64,000 nucleotides of DNA from Verpa conica (GCA_033030425.1 JAUFSD010000003.1:496001-560000), one strand, 5' to 3'. Shown: positions 37,355-51,750, counted from the stretch's first letter. Numbers and translations are program-made. Notes: generated by a model from the letters alone, not told the origin.

Positions 37355-40300
37355 TCACCGATAATTACCACCATAGTTTTCATATTCCTGACTATTACCA
37401 AAGGTATCTAGGACAAAATCAATATCAGACCCTTGGAGAGTTAGCGAGTTGGGCTTACCTGCGGTACCTTGAGATGATTGGTGTCTGTGCCTTCTAGTAG
37501 TATTCTCCTTGTTGCTGTTGCTTGACAATGGTCGAGGTCCTTGTAGTCTAGAAGCTGTAGATGGCGACCGTACCGAAAAGGGAGATCCAAGCTAAATTAA
37601 GACAATTAGTAAAAGCTCCCAAGTACAGAATATGAAAACGCCAACTTACCCCTCCTTCTTGTTCAGGTGAAAGCATATCACGCGACTTCTTTCTAGAGGC
37701 AGATGAGGATGTGCCCCCTTCTCTCTCTCGTTCTCTCCTCTCCTTCCTCTCCTTACGCCTTTGCTTCTCTTCATCGGTCCTCTCCTTCTTATGCTTCCTA
37801 GGCTTCTCGCCATTCTCATCTCTGTGCCTAGACTTCCTCTTCTCTGACGAAGGATATTCGCTATCATCAAGGGTAGCAGCAGGGGTGATAGGCTCCTTCG
37901 GTGGTCGTGGCGGCCCGCCGTTCATAGGGGTTTTGGGTAAGAGCCCTTGTTGTTGTAGGTGCTGATTATAGGCATCCTGTGCCAAAGGAGACATCAGTTT
38001 TCCGTCCGAGAACCCCCCGGGACCTAGAGGTGGAAAAGTTCCAAGACTTGATACTGAAGCATTAGCATTTGGAGAGTTAGGGGTAATTCCTGAAGCCATG
38101 AGCTGCTGAGCCTGTGCCTCGAGCTGATGGTTATAGGGCATCCGCGGCTGTGGAGCATGCACTTCCAAAGATCTACGGTTTGAATGGTTGATCGGGGCAT
38201 CTGTGCCTCTCGAGGAAGGAGGAACTGGCGATGTAGCCTTCTCTGTTTGTTGTCCCTCAGAGTATGGCGAAAGGGGTTCGGCTTGAGTGCTCTTAACAGG
38301 AGGTTCCCAGAAGTTGAGGTCTGACCGAGAACCATCTGAGGCATCACCGGGGTGATTCTTTCCCTTCTTTAAAAACCCTCGGACGGCGGTGGAAGCCGTA
38401 GTTTCTGACCATCGTGAGATTTTAGGAAAAACTGAGGAAGAACCGGATTCACGCTTACTTTTTTCCGCCGACTGTGTTGGGGTGTTATCGTTACTAAAGG
38501 CAGCTGGGAGTGCCCTTGCCTCTGGCGGCGTATTCAACGGTAGTGACCCCCCTCGGACTTCGCGTGGCGGGGTTCGGAGTACGGCGTCTTCTTCTATTGG
38601 CGTGATTCGGGTAGATTGTCGTGGTCGCTCGTCTTGGTAGATTCTGGTTGTAGCGCTGGGTTGGCTAGGGACGCCGCTGTAATAGCCTGAGTTTGCACCT
38701 GAAGAATTCGCGGGACCACCAGTCTCAGTTCCTGCCGTCTCTGTATTTCCGGGGCTCTTAAATGCATCAAAGGTACCCAAGCTTTGGCTCTGCATCAAAC
38801 TCTGTTGATAAAATTCCTGACCACCCTTCAAACCCTCGACCTCTGTCAACAATGTACAGAGCCTATTCCCATGCTGTTAGTATCTTCACAAAGAGGAAAC
38901 CCTAAGAGAGAACCTACATCTCTTCGATTCTTTGCAAATCGTTTGAGCTTTTCATGCTCAACCCCTTCAGTGCCCTCCTGAACACATTGCGTTTCTTCGC
39001 TGGACCTTCATCCTCACCATCTTCCTCAGCCCTAGGATACCTAGGTACCCGAGGGGTTGAAGGTGGTAGCGGACGTGGCCCTTGGATAGCCTTCTGGACG
39101 CTTCTCTCTGTATTCACTCCTACCTCATCAACAATACTCCGCTGCTGATTTTCTAATTGCTTCTTCATATCTTCGAATGAGTTTCTCATTTCTGCAGCAC
39201 TCCGTACCAGCGTAACTAGAATCTCGGTGTCCCGGGCATTACGTTGTGCATCGCGAACAGTAAGCTTGTCATCGTTAGTATGGGGCCTTTAAAGGGGAGC
39301 TGATCAAAGGTTCATACATGATCCATCAATGCAACAATATCTTTGGACTGAATCCTATCAACCCCTCTTCCAGTAGCGCTGTCGTACAATGGTGATGGCA
39401 TGCCATGAGAGTTACCACTTCCCATTCTCCTATGTCCACTATAATAGTCATCATCTTCTAGGCCAATGCCACGAATCGCACCCATTCCCATAGATGGGCT
39501 TCCCATTTGTTGGACTGGTGTCATAGGACCTGGTGATTGCATACCGGGATTGGCAGCGGAAATATAACCTTCATCCTTTGTTTGAATTGCTGGTGACAGC
39601 GACCGGAGGGATGGCGGCATTCCACCAGGGTTAGACCCAAGATCATCGTTGTATTGGTCGTTAGCAGGGTCGAATTGCCAGTCTTCTGGCTGATGGCCAA
39701 TAGGCCCCTGAATGATAGAAGGATTGGTATTAATCTCTTCGTCGTCTTCTCCTAAATGCATGTGCATCTCAGGCATATTATCATCCGCTCTCGGTAGAGC
39801 ACTCGGACCTAGAATAGGGGCAGAGTTTGTTCTATAAGAAGCATCTGACATTCCGAGGTTTGAGGGGGCATCGAGAACAGATGCTTGATGTGAGTGTGGA
39901 ACAACAGGGGTGGACCTCATAGACGGGTTTCCGCCAAGCATAAAAACTCGTTGGCCGTCGATCTCTTTCTCCATTTCTACTGGGTCGAAGCTGTGTTGGG
40001 TTTCTGTATTTAAGTGTCTTGCTTCAATGGATGTACCCTGTCTCATAGCGTTCATAAGCGCATTCTCTTGTGCTTCTTCGCGTACTTTTGCAAAATACGC
40101 GTCCACTGCACCATTCCTCTTGGAAGCATCTCCACCCCAGTATTCGTTTTCATGGATATCCGACATCTCCCCGGTATCTTTCCCCTTGCCCTTGTATTGG
40201 CCTCGCCTCTGCTTCGCCAACTTGGTACTCTGAGTTGAACTAAAAGATGCGATTGATAGTGCCCGCTCAACCTGCTCATCTCCCTCCCCAATACTATGTC

Positions 40301-42167
40301 CAGAGGAAACAGAACTTGCACCATCGTTATCATAACCGACACCATTTACATCAAGATGAGAACGCTTGCTAGTCAATGGTTTACCATCAGCATCGTGCTC
40401 TGATAGGTTGCTCTTTGACTCATGATGTGATAAATTCAGCTCACTAAACACAGGGAATTCAGAATCTGGTGGGGGGGGGGTGTGGCCAGTAACAGGCATT
40501 GCACTGTCTTTTGGATACGGGAGCCCGGACCTTGCAGAGAGGATAGATGTTCTGGTCTCCGCGTATGTCCCTGGGGTATCCTGTCTGTTTGGACCATCTG
40601 GCATCTCAAGCCTCTCGCCGTTAGGAATCGCGCCCACGAGTGATACACCTTCGCCATCGACCTCGGAGTGTATCGGGGATTGGGAAGGGCCAAGACCAAG
40701 GCCTGGTGCTCTAGGATACGACATCTCGGACTTTTCAGGCGTAGCGTCAGCGAACCCGTTGTCAATCGCATCATCTAATTCCGCCATGACTTGTGAAACT
40801 ACCTCTCGGTTGTTCTCCGAAATTTGAGAATCAGCACCGCCAGCAATTACCATACCCTGACCGTGACCCTTTTCCATATCTGGAGTTAGAACTACCATTG
40901 GCTGTGCAACATTAGGCATGCTTAAACTCTTGTCAAGCCTCTTACTAGACTGACGATCAAGTAGCGCAGAAGCAACAGTTTGGTCAAACTTTGATAGTTT
41001 CGCTTGATTGTTATTGGTCTTGATTTCGTTAAGTTGGGGGAGAATGAGTCGTTTAATAGCATCTTCAACAAGGTCAAGAAGTGCTGGGTTATTTATTGAA
41101 GCAGTTCTCTGTAACTGAGATTCCTCCATTTGAGACTCTTTCCGGCGTTGGCGATTTTTCTCGGCTGTGATTTCATCGACTTCTCGGTCTTGGCTTTGAC
41201 TTCTGCTACGGCTTCGGGGACGAGGCGCTTTCAGATAGTCACCAGCCATACTTCCACCCCGACTTTGTGACCCTTTTCGTGATTTAGTACTGCGCCCTTT
41301 CCCCAACTTTTCAAGTCCTTCCATCACACTTTGCTCGATTGATTGCTTCTCATGTTGACTCAAAGAAATTGACTCCCGGTTGGAGATGCGCTCGCGGCTG
41401 AGACTTCTGCTTCTTCTCCGGCCCAACTTTGGGGTCAAATGCCCAGACTCTTCCTGGATATCGTACTCCCTGCTAACACTCCTACTTCTTGCTCCTTTCT
41501 GAGATCTCATTGAATCCTTCTCAAAGTAGCCATCGGGTTGTTTACTCCTCGATGCAGATCGGTTCCGTCGAGCGGCACGACGATTATAAGATTCGGTCAT
41601 TTCTCGGGGGGAGCTGTTGATAGATCCGGGACTAGCAGCCTCTCGGATAATGCTAACGTTGAATGGCTGGAAGTCGTCAACACCAGAGTATGACGTGACT
41701 GATGAATGGTCCCCGGAAGTTGACCGGTTGTTCTGAGGATCACCCATAACTAATCTGTCCTCTCCGATGTGCGGGGATAGTGATATTCTTTGGGTGTGGG
41801 ATGGTCTTCGATTTGGGCTGGTGCCAGAGTCCGTGATATGTAGGGCATTGCCATCAGAAGAGGACTTGACGTGGTGGCGCCTCTGAGCCGATGGGGTTAC
41901 TTTGACCCGGACGCTCGGACGACGGTTGGGGGACCCCCCATTGGGCTTCCCGTTCTCGAAGTACTCGATGAGCAGAGAGGTGTTGGTCCCGCTCAGAGTA
42001 GTAGTTGCATCAGCATCCTTTTTTCTTCTTCGGTTCGTTTGTATAGTAATTGCCCGGCCGTCCTCAGGAATGGAATAGCTGGTGTGATCCGTCCTGCGTG
42101 AGAGATCGGTTGCAGAGTAGCTCGCCTGAGAGCTGAGTACAGACTCCTGTGCATTATTTCCGCCCAT
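37355..42167 (-). CDS. Large disordered Ser/Arg-rich protein, uncharacterised (1548 aa)
   Basis: Four exons join in phase into one protein: 39318-42167, 38918-39264, 37650-38862 and 37355-37591, with introns of 53, 55 and 58 nt that have clear donors and acceptors. The first ATG is 42167 (aaaATGg). Most of the protein is low complexity. There is an RS-like zone around residues 195-345 (RSRSLSRERI, RPRSRSRSQSQDR). A possible helix DLVEDAIKRLILPQLNEIKT follows. A better ordered core spans the exon 1/2 junction, LMDHLTVRDAQRNARDTEIL then VTLVRSAAEM, followed by a coiled-coil-like stretch and RNVFRRALKGL. A very basic and acidic segment lies at about 1404-1465. No membrane segment is seen. I recognise no named family. 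The core looks conserved enough to be a scaffold or cytoskeletal protein, but function is unknown. Confidence 0.82.
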
Positions 42168-45100
42168 TTTTGTTGAATCTACCAACTATGTCCGCGTGCG
42201 GCCTAAGCGCCAAAAAATTATAAGTCAGAACAGGACTAATGGGGGTTGCCATGGGAATTGAATTATTAGGTACCTTTTTGTTGACGTCCACGTTGCTGAA
42301 ACTGTCGCTGTGGATCAACCGGCCGCGAGGCTGGTGGATGCACCAACAACGCCAACAAGAGAAGAAAAACTTGATAGTAGGATTGAGGGGGGCTCCACCT
42401 AAGGAGCAGAAGTAAGAGAAGAAATGATAGAGCCAAATACTATGCAAATGATGGTATATGGTATTATTGACTGGTGATGGTGATGACTGCTGACAGAGAA
42501 GATGATGATGGAGGGGGTTGGGGTTTGGTGTGGGAGGGTAAGGAGGAAGAGCGGATGAGACGCTGTGAACGAGCGACGGGAGGGCCTGGCAGGTGATGGT
42601 ACTTCTGTTGGTTAGAGGCGGGCAACCGAATGAAGAGGAGGCGAGCGGCGAGGGAGGGCGAGGGCGAGGGAGCTGTGTCCTCCTCACACACGCTTCTTGT
42701 CCGGGGGGGGGGGTAGTGGAAGTGAAGGCAGCGGTGGTAGAGGAAGGTGCTAGCTGACTGCCCGAAGCCCACTGCTAACTATGTCACTCTGTTTGTTTGT
42801 CTCTCCTCAGACGCGAAACGGCTGCAGAAGAAAACACTCAAATGGCAACACCGAAGAGTAGCAGAGCAAACGCCAGGGCGCAACGGATGATCGAGGGGGA
42901 TTACTGGAGGCTGTTTCTCGATGGGCAGGCAGCATACATACATACACTGACCGCACAGCAGCAGCAGCAGAGAGCAGTAGCAACCTAGCAACCAGCAACC
43001 AGCAACCCAGCAAGCAACCTAGCAACACTACGAAACTCACCCAACCAACAGGCAACCACAAAGTGCAATAAATGGCAGGCTGGGTAAACAAATCTAACTG
43101 AGAGAGATAATGCGGTGGCGGCGGTGCTTTGCCCGTGTAAGCAAGTGCGACTGCTGGGACTTCTCCCCACCCCCGTTGGCTGCGTGTGTCCGCCCTTTTT
43201 CCCTTTTGTCCGCGGCTGAGACTGCCTGCGTACCTCACGACTGGAGCTTCCTTGCACAACTTGCTCTTGTTCTCAGAACACGGCATCCCTTTCTGTCTAG
43301 CATACTGCTTAGAGCTGATCTTGATCACAACGGGGTATCATGTACCCGAACGAGGGACATCACAAGCCACACTGTCACTCGAATGGTCTAGGTTTGGGAA
43401 GAGATCTCATCGATACGCGCATGCACTTTTTCATAAGCCCCTCTACTTTGCCCTGAGCTAGGTATGAGCGCAGTTGATTCCTTGGACGTAAGCAACCGCT
43501 CCCGCTGCATGAGATTTTTTTTTCTCGGGGCCCACCAAAAAAAAATACCATAGCCAGAAAAAGAAAGAAAGGGAAAACTCTTGGGGGAGGGATGAGTTGT
43601 CTCCGTCCGCATCAGAATTTTACCTCTGGTGTTGATTGCCCGGTGGGGTAGCACGTACGCCAAGCTCTGATATCCTTGACCGTTTCTATAGCAATGGAGT
43701 TCACGCGAGATCCAAATAACGGACCGAACCCAGGTATCATCAACGCAAGCCCAGCCATGCAGCAGCGCCTATTGATACCATCTTACTGTTTTTCTTCCGA
43801 CTCTCTGGTTGGAGTTTATCTTGATATTTCCGCCCAGTGCTACCCCTTAATAATAATTACCCCCCCCCCACAATCTCGAACATTTTCAATGATTTATCAA
43901 CACCCCAATAGCTTGTCCTTTACCGGCGTAAAAGAGCTGAAATCCCGAAAAATACAGATCTATGCAACCGGTATCCGGCCTTCTGATACCAACTAGCTAC
44001 GTGGTCACGATGCATACAGATACCAGGGTCCCATTTTCCACATCTAGACACCCCATCCGCGCATAGGCAGAATATACTCCTCCATCTGCCACATATTTTT
44101 TAGAGAAGAGGTTTCTAGTGAGCTTGCTTTGGAATGGCGGGGTTATTTAACGTGGCCAACGCGCGAATGAAGGGCGCGGCTTATCCCACGCTTTCCCTTT
44201 TCCTTACATGCGGCTCTATCAAGCATTTCACCTCCCAAGAACCTTCTTCACGACATACGCAGCGCTTCCAGGAACGGGACTTACCGGCATTCCGATGTCA
44301 AACTGAAGCATGTTTCACCATCTGACGCTACCTAAGTTTTGGGGGTGATTCGCTAAGGGATCAACCTTTACCGAAACATCCCAGCCTCTTTTTTTTGTTT
44401 GTTTTGTTTTGTTGATACATGCTTCCTCACTCGACAGGCTTCCCGGCAGATTGCCTCACCCCTCTCGTGTAGGTATAATATTAACCACCAACCACACTGT
44501 CGCATCCCGAAGTTCGGACGGGTTATCTGATATAGGCGCCTGGGACTGTCGAGCTATTTCCTCTGTATAATTACCTTTTATTTCTCCCCCACCATGAAAA
44601 AAAGTCACCTACAGTAAATATATTTATTAGCCCCAGGCCCGGATTCACGAAATTTGATTGACGCTTGAAGACCCGCTTCCGCGCATCGCAATGACTGGTG
44701 ATTTACCAGGTGCAGTCGCGTCTTGAATACAGGATTTGGGCTTTCATTCATCTTTTCTAAGGGCTGCATATTCCATTGGTTTAAAGGAGATCTCAAGGTT
44801 GTCATACGCCTTATCAGCTCAAAAAATCTCGAAAGTAAAAAAAAAAAATATCAGGAGAGGATTTGTCGGGAGGAGCAGACGTATTATGTTCCGGGGCAGA
44901 ACACCACAAAATAAAGTATGTACTCTATATGCACCTCTCTCTTTACCGAGAAAAGGAAAACAGGCGGTTATAGAGATGCAGGTGGGTTCACAAGCGAATT
45001 GGAAGAGAGGAGGTTATACCGGATGTGTGGCGTCATATTGCAGTAGTGACCGAGTGATATCGTATGATCTGGGGTACATCTCTGTTTGATGTGGGGGTGG

Positions 45101-48100
45101 CGATACCTGCCGAGAGCAAATAGTACGGAGTGGCTTAAGTTGTGTAGGGGTCACTCGTTAAGATGGGTATTTTGTACTGGATATTGTTACTGTGATAGGT
45201 GTTTCTTCCTGTTCTTTAAGTCACAGTGCTGAGGTAGACCCCATTATTAATTATAAATTTAGTAGTCTAGGACCAAGAAGGGCCTATAAAAGCCCCTGTT
45301 ACCTCCGTTTAGTTGGTAACTACTAGCAGTTTAAATATAGTAGTTAAGTAGAGTACCTAATTGCCTTAAACAATCTCTAGTCTACTAAAGCTTATCTCTC
45401 GTTATTTATAGAGGATTAAACGTGATGCCGTACCATAAGCTATCTCAATCGAGCCCGGCCCTTAAAGAGTATTGTACTATCGATAATTACACGTAGTCTA
45501 GATGTAATGCTTAAATATAATAAAGACTTAATTGTTAAATGATGATCTGGTTTCTTATTGGTCTATAACCCGTTTTAAGTACTGAGCGTGATCTGGTCTA
45601 AACGCCTTCAGGAAGTCATTGTATGATAGAAGCTATTGGGTGCTGTGAAAAACCTACTAGCGCTATTTCTATGCAGGGCCATGAACCATGTTCAGCCAAC
45701 CCAGCTTTATTTATTGTTTAGTTATCATGGTCTAACCGTCTGTATAATTTCGCGAGACTTTATATTGGGTTAGGAAACATAGGATTATGCGTCGAATTTC
45801 TTCAAGAGTTTAATAATACTTGGTAGAATTGTCGAGTGATAAGTTATGTTTCAGTATACACTTGCACAAGTCTCCGGTAGAATTATTGCGAAAACAGGGG
45901 TTAGCGAGCAAGGGCTTTGTGGTTAGTGCCCACTACTAAATTACTGAGCCCTGAATGGCACATTTTTGTATTAATTCTACTAGAGACTGTAATTAGGGAA
46001 CCTTATATGTATTAAAAGAGACTTCTAATCTGGTTATATAGATTTTCGGCTTATCATATTATACACGTAATCTTTATCTAGTTTTTTAGGGGGGGGGGGG
46101 TGGGAATACGTCAACAAAGTTCTTGTATTTATAATGGATCCCCCCGTTTATTAGTTACGTATACCTAGCAATCAGCCTTCAGGGTGAAAATTACCAGCGA
46201 ACAAAACATACTCGAGGGTTCGGCCCTTCTCTAATGTCCGCTAAGCTACCTTCCTTAGCCTACTTCTGTACCAAGTAGCGTGACCCATATGCGGGAAGCC
46301 ACTTACCATCGATATCACGTATCCGGGGAGTTGGTTTAGTATTAAGACCAAAGTGGCTAGGGTGCCATTAATCTCTTCCACGCTGCCCAGTGTTATGGTC
46401 ACTCTTTTGGTGGTTATGCCACCAAAACATGATTTGTCATGAAGACGTAAAAAAGAGCTTTTATATTTAATGATGATGCTAAGACAAAGAAAAACGAAAC
46501 ATTTTTATGCTAGAGGGATGCCAAGGAAGTTGATGACTCAGCGTTCATGACACCCGGTATTCTATAGCCACCTATAAAAGGTTGAGCCTTGCCCGAGAGG
46601 ATAGAAACTAGGTAGGGCGCCGTTATGCGTATACCGCCCTAAAAACCCTAGGTAGAAGTTAGGGATGCATTGAAAGGCCTTAAATAGAGGGAAGGTTCTG
46701 CCGTCCGTAAGTAGCACTAGTACCAGCATATTCCCCCTGAGTCCCTCTAATATTTGCGTAATTTTGTGAGATACATAAAAGAGGTGTGGGTCTAGAAATA
46801 GGAAGATTAGTTATTAAACATTACTATTGAAGCTTCTCTATCATATAGAAATAATCCACGGGAGTTGTTTATTAGTTTTTACGGCTATGTAATTTCTGCA
46901 CCTCATTTGGCTAAAAGTTGAATATAAATAACACGATACATATCTTCTAGCTGGAAACTCGCTATAACTAGCCTTGTGATATATAGAATCGCCTGTCTAT
47001 ACAAGATCTCTATCGCTCTATCCCTACCAAGCAAGAATATTCTCAAAACGTGTCAAAAAGAGCCACAACCCTACCCACTTTTACTATGCACACAAAGTGC
47101 AATCCCCGTCAACACAAGCGCCATTCCAATCCACGTCTCTGCTCTCGTTAGTAATCATTTTTCACCTCCCTCTAAACAGAGAAGAGCAAACCTTTCGTAA
47201 TAACCTTTCGCTCAGCAAACCACTCCCCCAAAACCGTAAACAGGAACGCAAGCGAGTTCACTATTGGAACAGTGAGAGAAAGTTCTACCCAGGCACAGTT
47301 TAGTAAATTGATTTAATGTATATAGCGAAAGCAACGAGCTGGGGGGGTCATACCCGCTTTCCCGATCAACAGGAAGAACCATACCGAGCCAGTAAGGTTT
47401 ATAACTGCATATAGCATTAGCTCATCTCTCTCTACTCTCCCTATCCCCTACTCAATCCGGGAGCGAAAATGACATACGTAGCGGAATTGCATAACTCGGC
47501 CTCTTCAACATATCAAAAGCCGCAAACACAGCCCTACACACATATCAGCGCCCGTAAAACCTAATTACCAACGCAAGGGACAGGTAACATGTAACTCCCG
47601 GGACGAAAGTGAAAGCAAAAGCAACTATAAGATACAGGGTTAGAAGACCAATCTATAGGTAATTCTTACTTTAAGATAACCTTCTTAACAACCCCAACAT
47701 TCGGGTCCTCTAGAACCTCTCGCTTGGGCGGGTTGTAGTTTACTGCTGCTTTACGTATAAATCTGCCTCGCGATTCCAATCAGTCTTTCTGTTGTCTCTC
47801 CTGCTTTGTTCTCCATAATCGCAGGTACGGTGGGAGAACTTACGGGTTCGTAAAGCCCCTATGTCGCCCTCCATATTAGCTTGGCCCCATAGCTCATTAC
47901 TGGGGGGGGTAATTTACCAGGCCATTCCGACCATAATGAAGCCAATAACCCATCGTAAAACTCCGGGATCCTCTGGTGTGTCTGTCATAGTGTCTTATCT
48001 GGGGGAACTGAGCTTGGGAATGTTACCGCGCGTTGGATGATGATGTAGGCTGGGATAGGAGCAGCCCTAGCCCTGTATGTTGAGCCTCATTGACCTTGTC

Positions 48101-48642
48101 TAGGGGCTGATGAGTGATCATTTATCACTGTTTCAGCGAATGAGGTTATTGTTCGTACCCTTTTTTTTTTATATCAAGTGATTTTATTGTTCTGGGTACA
48201 AAATCCGGTATGCAGTACGAAACTATGACCTAAAAATACCCTTCCCCTCCCTAAAAATAAACCTCGACCCCTGAAAATCAAAACGTAAAAAGCAAGTAAA
48301 CAAAAACGAATAATTTTACAAAAGAAAAGGGAAAAACTTGTCAATAACAAACTGAAATCCCTGCTCTTAGTGGCTTTAATGCCGGTTCCCCCTTTTCTTT
48401 GGGGGGATTTTAACAATTTAGCTGCCACTATGCGTGGACGGGCCATCAGAGACGGTGGTAAAAGTTGAAATGGAGGAGAATGAAGGGGCTTATTGTTCGT
48501 ACCCATAGCTTAATTACATATATATGTGGCTATAAGCCCCCCCATATGATTACCGGTGAATAAAGATACAAAGTCCCTAACTCCTATGATTATAATAAAG
48601 CGCCCTAGCCCAAACAACTACATGTACTCAATAATCAAGAAT
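42168..48642. other. Long region without a recognised gene
   Basis: The first 600-1000 bp is the leader and promoter of the 1548-residue gene, with many simple repeats. Beyond that, 43.5-48.6 kb shows only AT-rich sequence, poly-G and poly-C runs (43860-43869; 46089-46100) and short open stretches without motifs. No tRNA or rRNA was recognised. Confidence 0.5.
42957..43030. repeat. Simple repeats: CAG run and AGCAACC tandem copies
   Basis: A short (CAG) run is followed by about six imperfect copies of agcaacc (about 42980-43028). They lie upstream of the 1548-residue gene and are probably ordinary microsatellite expansion. Confidence 0.8.
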
Positions 48643-50133
48643 CTATTTATCGGTCCTCTTCTTCAACAATTCCACCATCGCTTTTAATCTCTCTTCCGCT
48701 CCATCCCATATAACTTTCGCCTCCTTCTCCTTCTCTTTATTTCCTCTCTTATCTCCTACCGTCTTATCCTTCCTCTCCTTAATCCCCTTCTCGACTGCAG
48801 ACTCCAGTTCTGAACTCCAGCTCATTCCTGCTTCTGTTACGAGTAATCGCACCATATTTTCTAACAATAGAGCTACTTTAGCATTATCGCTAATAGTGGC
48901 TGTGTTTGCCGGCCATGGGAGATATCTGTATATGAGTTTCTCGGGTGTCAGGTCATCCGTTTCATCCTTCCCCGGCCCTGGAGCTTTCGGTGAGATGATA
49001 GTATCAAGAATAAGTTGATTTAACGCCGCGCGGTAGCTAGGCTCCGCAGAGAGGAAAGTTGAAGTAAACAGCATAAAGCTCGGCAATGAGAAGCGGAGGA
49101 TAGTGTCATTGTATTCACGATAGAGGTCTTCAATGTCGATGTAGCAGCGGTTGTAGGATACGGATGAGAGTAGTGATAAGAACCGCTGTCGTAAAACAAG
49201 TGTTTCCATTCCACCCCATTCCTCTGATACCCCAGGATCTTCGTTTTCTTCATCGGAAGGAGCGTCGGCCATTTCGATGTCCTCAGATTTTTTAGATGCA
49301 GGCCCAGGGATAGTTTCGGGCTCGTCATCGTCGTCATCGCCAATAAATGTGTTATCAAGACTCCCTATATTCCTCTTCTTGGGGCGTTTTGTCGAGAGTT
49401 CATCTTTATAAATCGGATTCCATCGATCTAAATTTGTCCCAGTTCCATTTGCAAGTATAGCACGAATGACTTTTTTGTACCCTGCGCTCCCTCTTGTATC
49501 GGGGAGCATTTTAACAACCAGTGCATGCTTCAACGCATTATAATTTCCTGTGTGCGCGGAGGATACTAGTCGGTCCTCCCAGTCTGCCTCCAGCACATCC
49601 AGAAGTATCTCCAATTCCAGTTTCCACCATCTCCATCGTTTAGGGTATAGGACTGAACATGTGAACCCCCACCCTACAACTGCCCATACATCCTCTGCCA
49701 TGGCAAACAGTGACTCGCCCTCGGCAAGATCACTGGTAAGATGGTCATCTGTGGTGGTATAGCTCGGTGAATTGTCCCTCTCCTCCTTCTTTGTCCTTGC
49801 TCGCCCACGGACCCTCGCATCCTTGAACGCCCACGCGGCTGCAAAGTCACCATTGAGGGGACCGATAAGCTTCAGTATCCTGCGGAGGAGTAGAAATGCG
49901 TCTGTAGGCGCTGTGGGGGTAGGTTCGTTCTTGGAGAGTTGGGTAGTGAGGTAAGGGTGGGAGACTAAGGTAGTGATGAGGCGGATATGGGTGTGAGGGG
50001 GAATAAGAGCTGGGGGGGGTGAGGAGGGAGTGGAGACACCAGGTATTATGACACCGCTGAGGCATTCAATTGCTTGGGGATCTAGAGGTGTGTTAGTTAT
50101 AGCTAGGTGGCTGTGGAGGGAGAGGGCAAACAT
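48643..50133 (-). CDS. Uncharacterised 496-residue protein, nuclear-type composition
   Basis: Intronless protein of 496 residues starting at ATG 50133. It has a mostly helical, ordered N-terminal half (LLLRRILKLIGPLNGDFAAA; EDVWAVVGWGFTCSVLYPKR; WWKLELEILLDVLEADWEDR). An acidic spacer at about residues 270-310 contains GDDDDDE and a KRPKKR basic patch that could be a nuclear localisation signal. A second helical part includes LVLRQRFLSLLSSVSYNR. The tail is Lys/Glu-rich and ends KKRTDK. I recall similar unnamed proteins in filamentous ascomycetes but no functional name, and no catalytic motif is visible. It is divergent from RBX1 (50673) with a 539-bp gap. Confidence 0.8.
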   Translation of the reverse strand: MFALSLHSHLAITNTPLDPQAIECLSGVIIPGVSTPSSPPPALIPPHTHIRLITTLVSHPYLTTQLSKNEPTPTAPTDAFLLLRRILKLIGPLNGDFAAAWAFKDARVRGRARTKKEERDNSPSYTTTDDHLTSDLAEGESLFAMAEDVWAVVGWGFTCSVLYPKRWRWWKLELEILLDVLEADWEDRLVSSAHTGNYNALKHALVVKMLPDTRGSAGYKKVIRAILANGTGTNLDRWNPIYKDELSTKRPKKRNIGSLDNTFIGDDDDDEPETIPGPASKKSEDIEMADAPSDEENEDPGVSEEWGGMETLVLRQRFLSLLSSVSYNRCYIDIEDLYREYNDTILRFSLPSFMLFTSTFLSAEPSYRAALNQLILDTIISPKAPGPGKDETDDLTPEKLIYRYLPWPANTATISDNAKVALLLENMVRLLVTEAGMSWSSELESAVEKGIKERKDKTVGDKRGNKEKEKEAKVIWDGAEERLKAMVELLKKRTDK

Positions 50134-50672
50134 AAGGTTTCTTCGAGTGCGACACGGATGCGCTCGTTGAGATTGAACGGGACTGGCTTTGTCGGTCGGT
50201 ACTGACGGGGGTGGTCGAGCATAGTAGAGATATAGTAGATGGTAAGTAAGAGTTTACCAAGTGGTGAGTATGATGAAGGCGTACGTATATTATAGATTGT
50301 ATTGTAGGTTCTCTTCTCGAGTATGAATAGTGGAGACAAGGCGCGCAGTTCGTTATCTGATTACTATTATCTAATCTAATATCTAATCTGATTGCTGTTG
50401 CCTGATCCGATCGATCACTACCTATCTTACCAGTTATCTGGTTTGGCCCCACCAGGAGGAGCGTACCAGCAGCAGCAGAAACAGCCGCCTCATACAAAGG
50501 GTTAGAACAACCTCAGCTGTCAGCCCTCAAGCACTACAACCCCCCAACCAGGTACATCCTATTAGCATACCCCCCATAGATACCCAACCCAACCCTCCCC
50601 TCTCCATCTCCATCTTCATCACGCAACTCTAGCATCAACTCAAGGAGTTATCACTAGCAACACCTAATCACG
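50134..50672. promoter_or_regulatory. Shared divergent promoter region, 496-residue gene / RBX1
   Basis: 539 bp between two divergent ATGs. The RBX1-proximal side is C-rich (about 50530-50640). No defined site was recognised. Confidence 0.45.
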
Positions 50673-51202
<530 letters not shown>

Positions 51203-51750
51203 GTAACTCATTTTGTCAACTCAAGTGGAATGCAGTGGCTTCTTTCTCGCAAAAGATGAAAAACATCACTCTTTAAAGGAAAAGCAATAAGCAAAGGGAA
51301 AAGCTAACATTAAACAATACACTTCTGCTTTTTCAGGGCTGTGGGGGGGTTGGGGGCCGGAGTCAAGTCACGCCTATCCCCGCCAACTTTGGGATTGAGC
51401 TGGGTGGTCTTCCGCGTAATGAACGCTTTTCTTTTGTAATGTATCTCTTTTATGAATTGGCGTTATGCATCGCATTTTTACCTGTTATTTTTATATACTG
51501 GCGCAAAATCCAGGTACTATCACGGCATCGTCTTAACGAATTTCGGTTCTGGTCAAAGTGATGCGTTTTTAATATTCGTGTCTATGTGAACAAAAGTCTG
51601 CATTAATTCCATAGGGGTATGAAACGATTTCTTTTTTTCTTTGATTTTTTAAGGTCCTAGTATATTTATAATCACACTTCTATAAAAATCGAGGGCTCTC
51701 TATAGCTTACTTATTGTGGATATTCATATGTCATTAGTTTTCTTTTCCTC
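51203..51750. other. Convergent 3' intergenic region
   Basis: Holds the 3' UTRs of RBX1 and PHA2. It is T-rich, with no other feature recognised. Confidence 0.5.

Noticed and set aside
42807..43328. Several overlapping minus-strand open stretches upstream of the 1548-residue gene
   Set aside because: Simple-repeat-driven, no conserved-looking segment, and located in the promoter/leader region.
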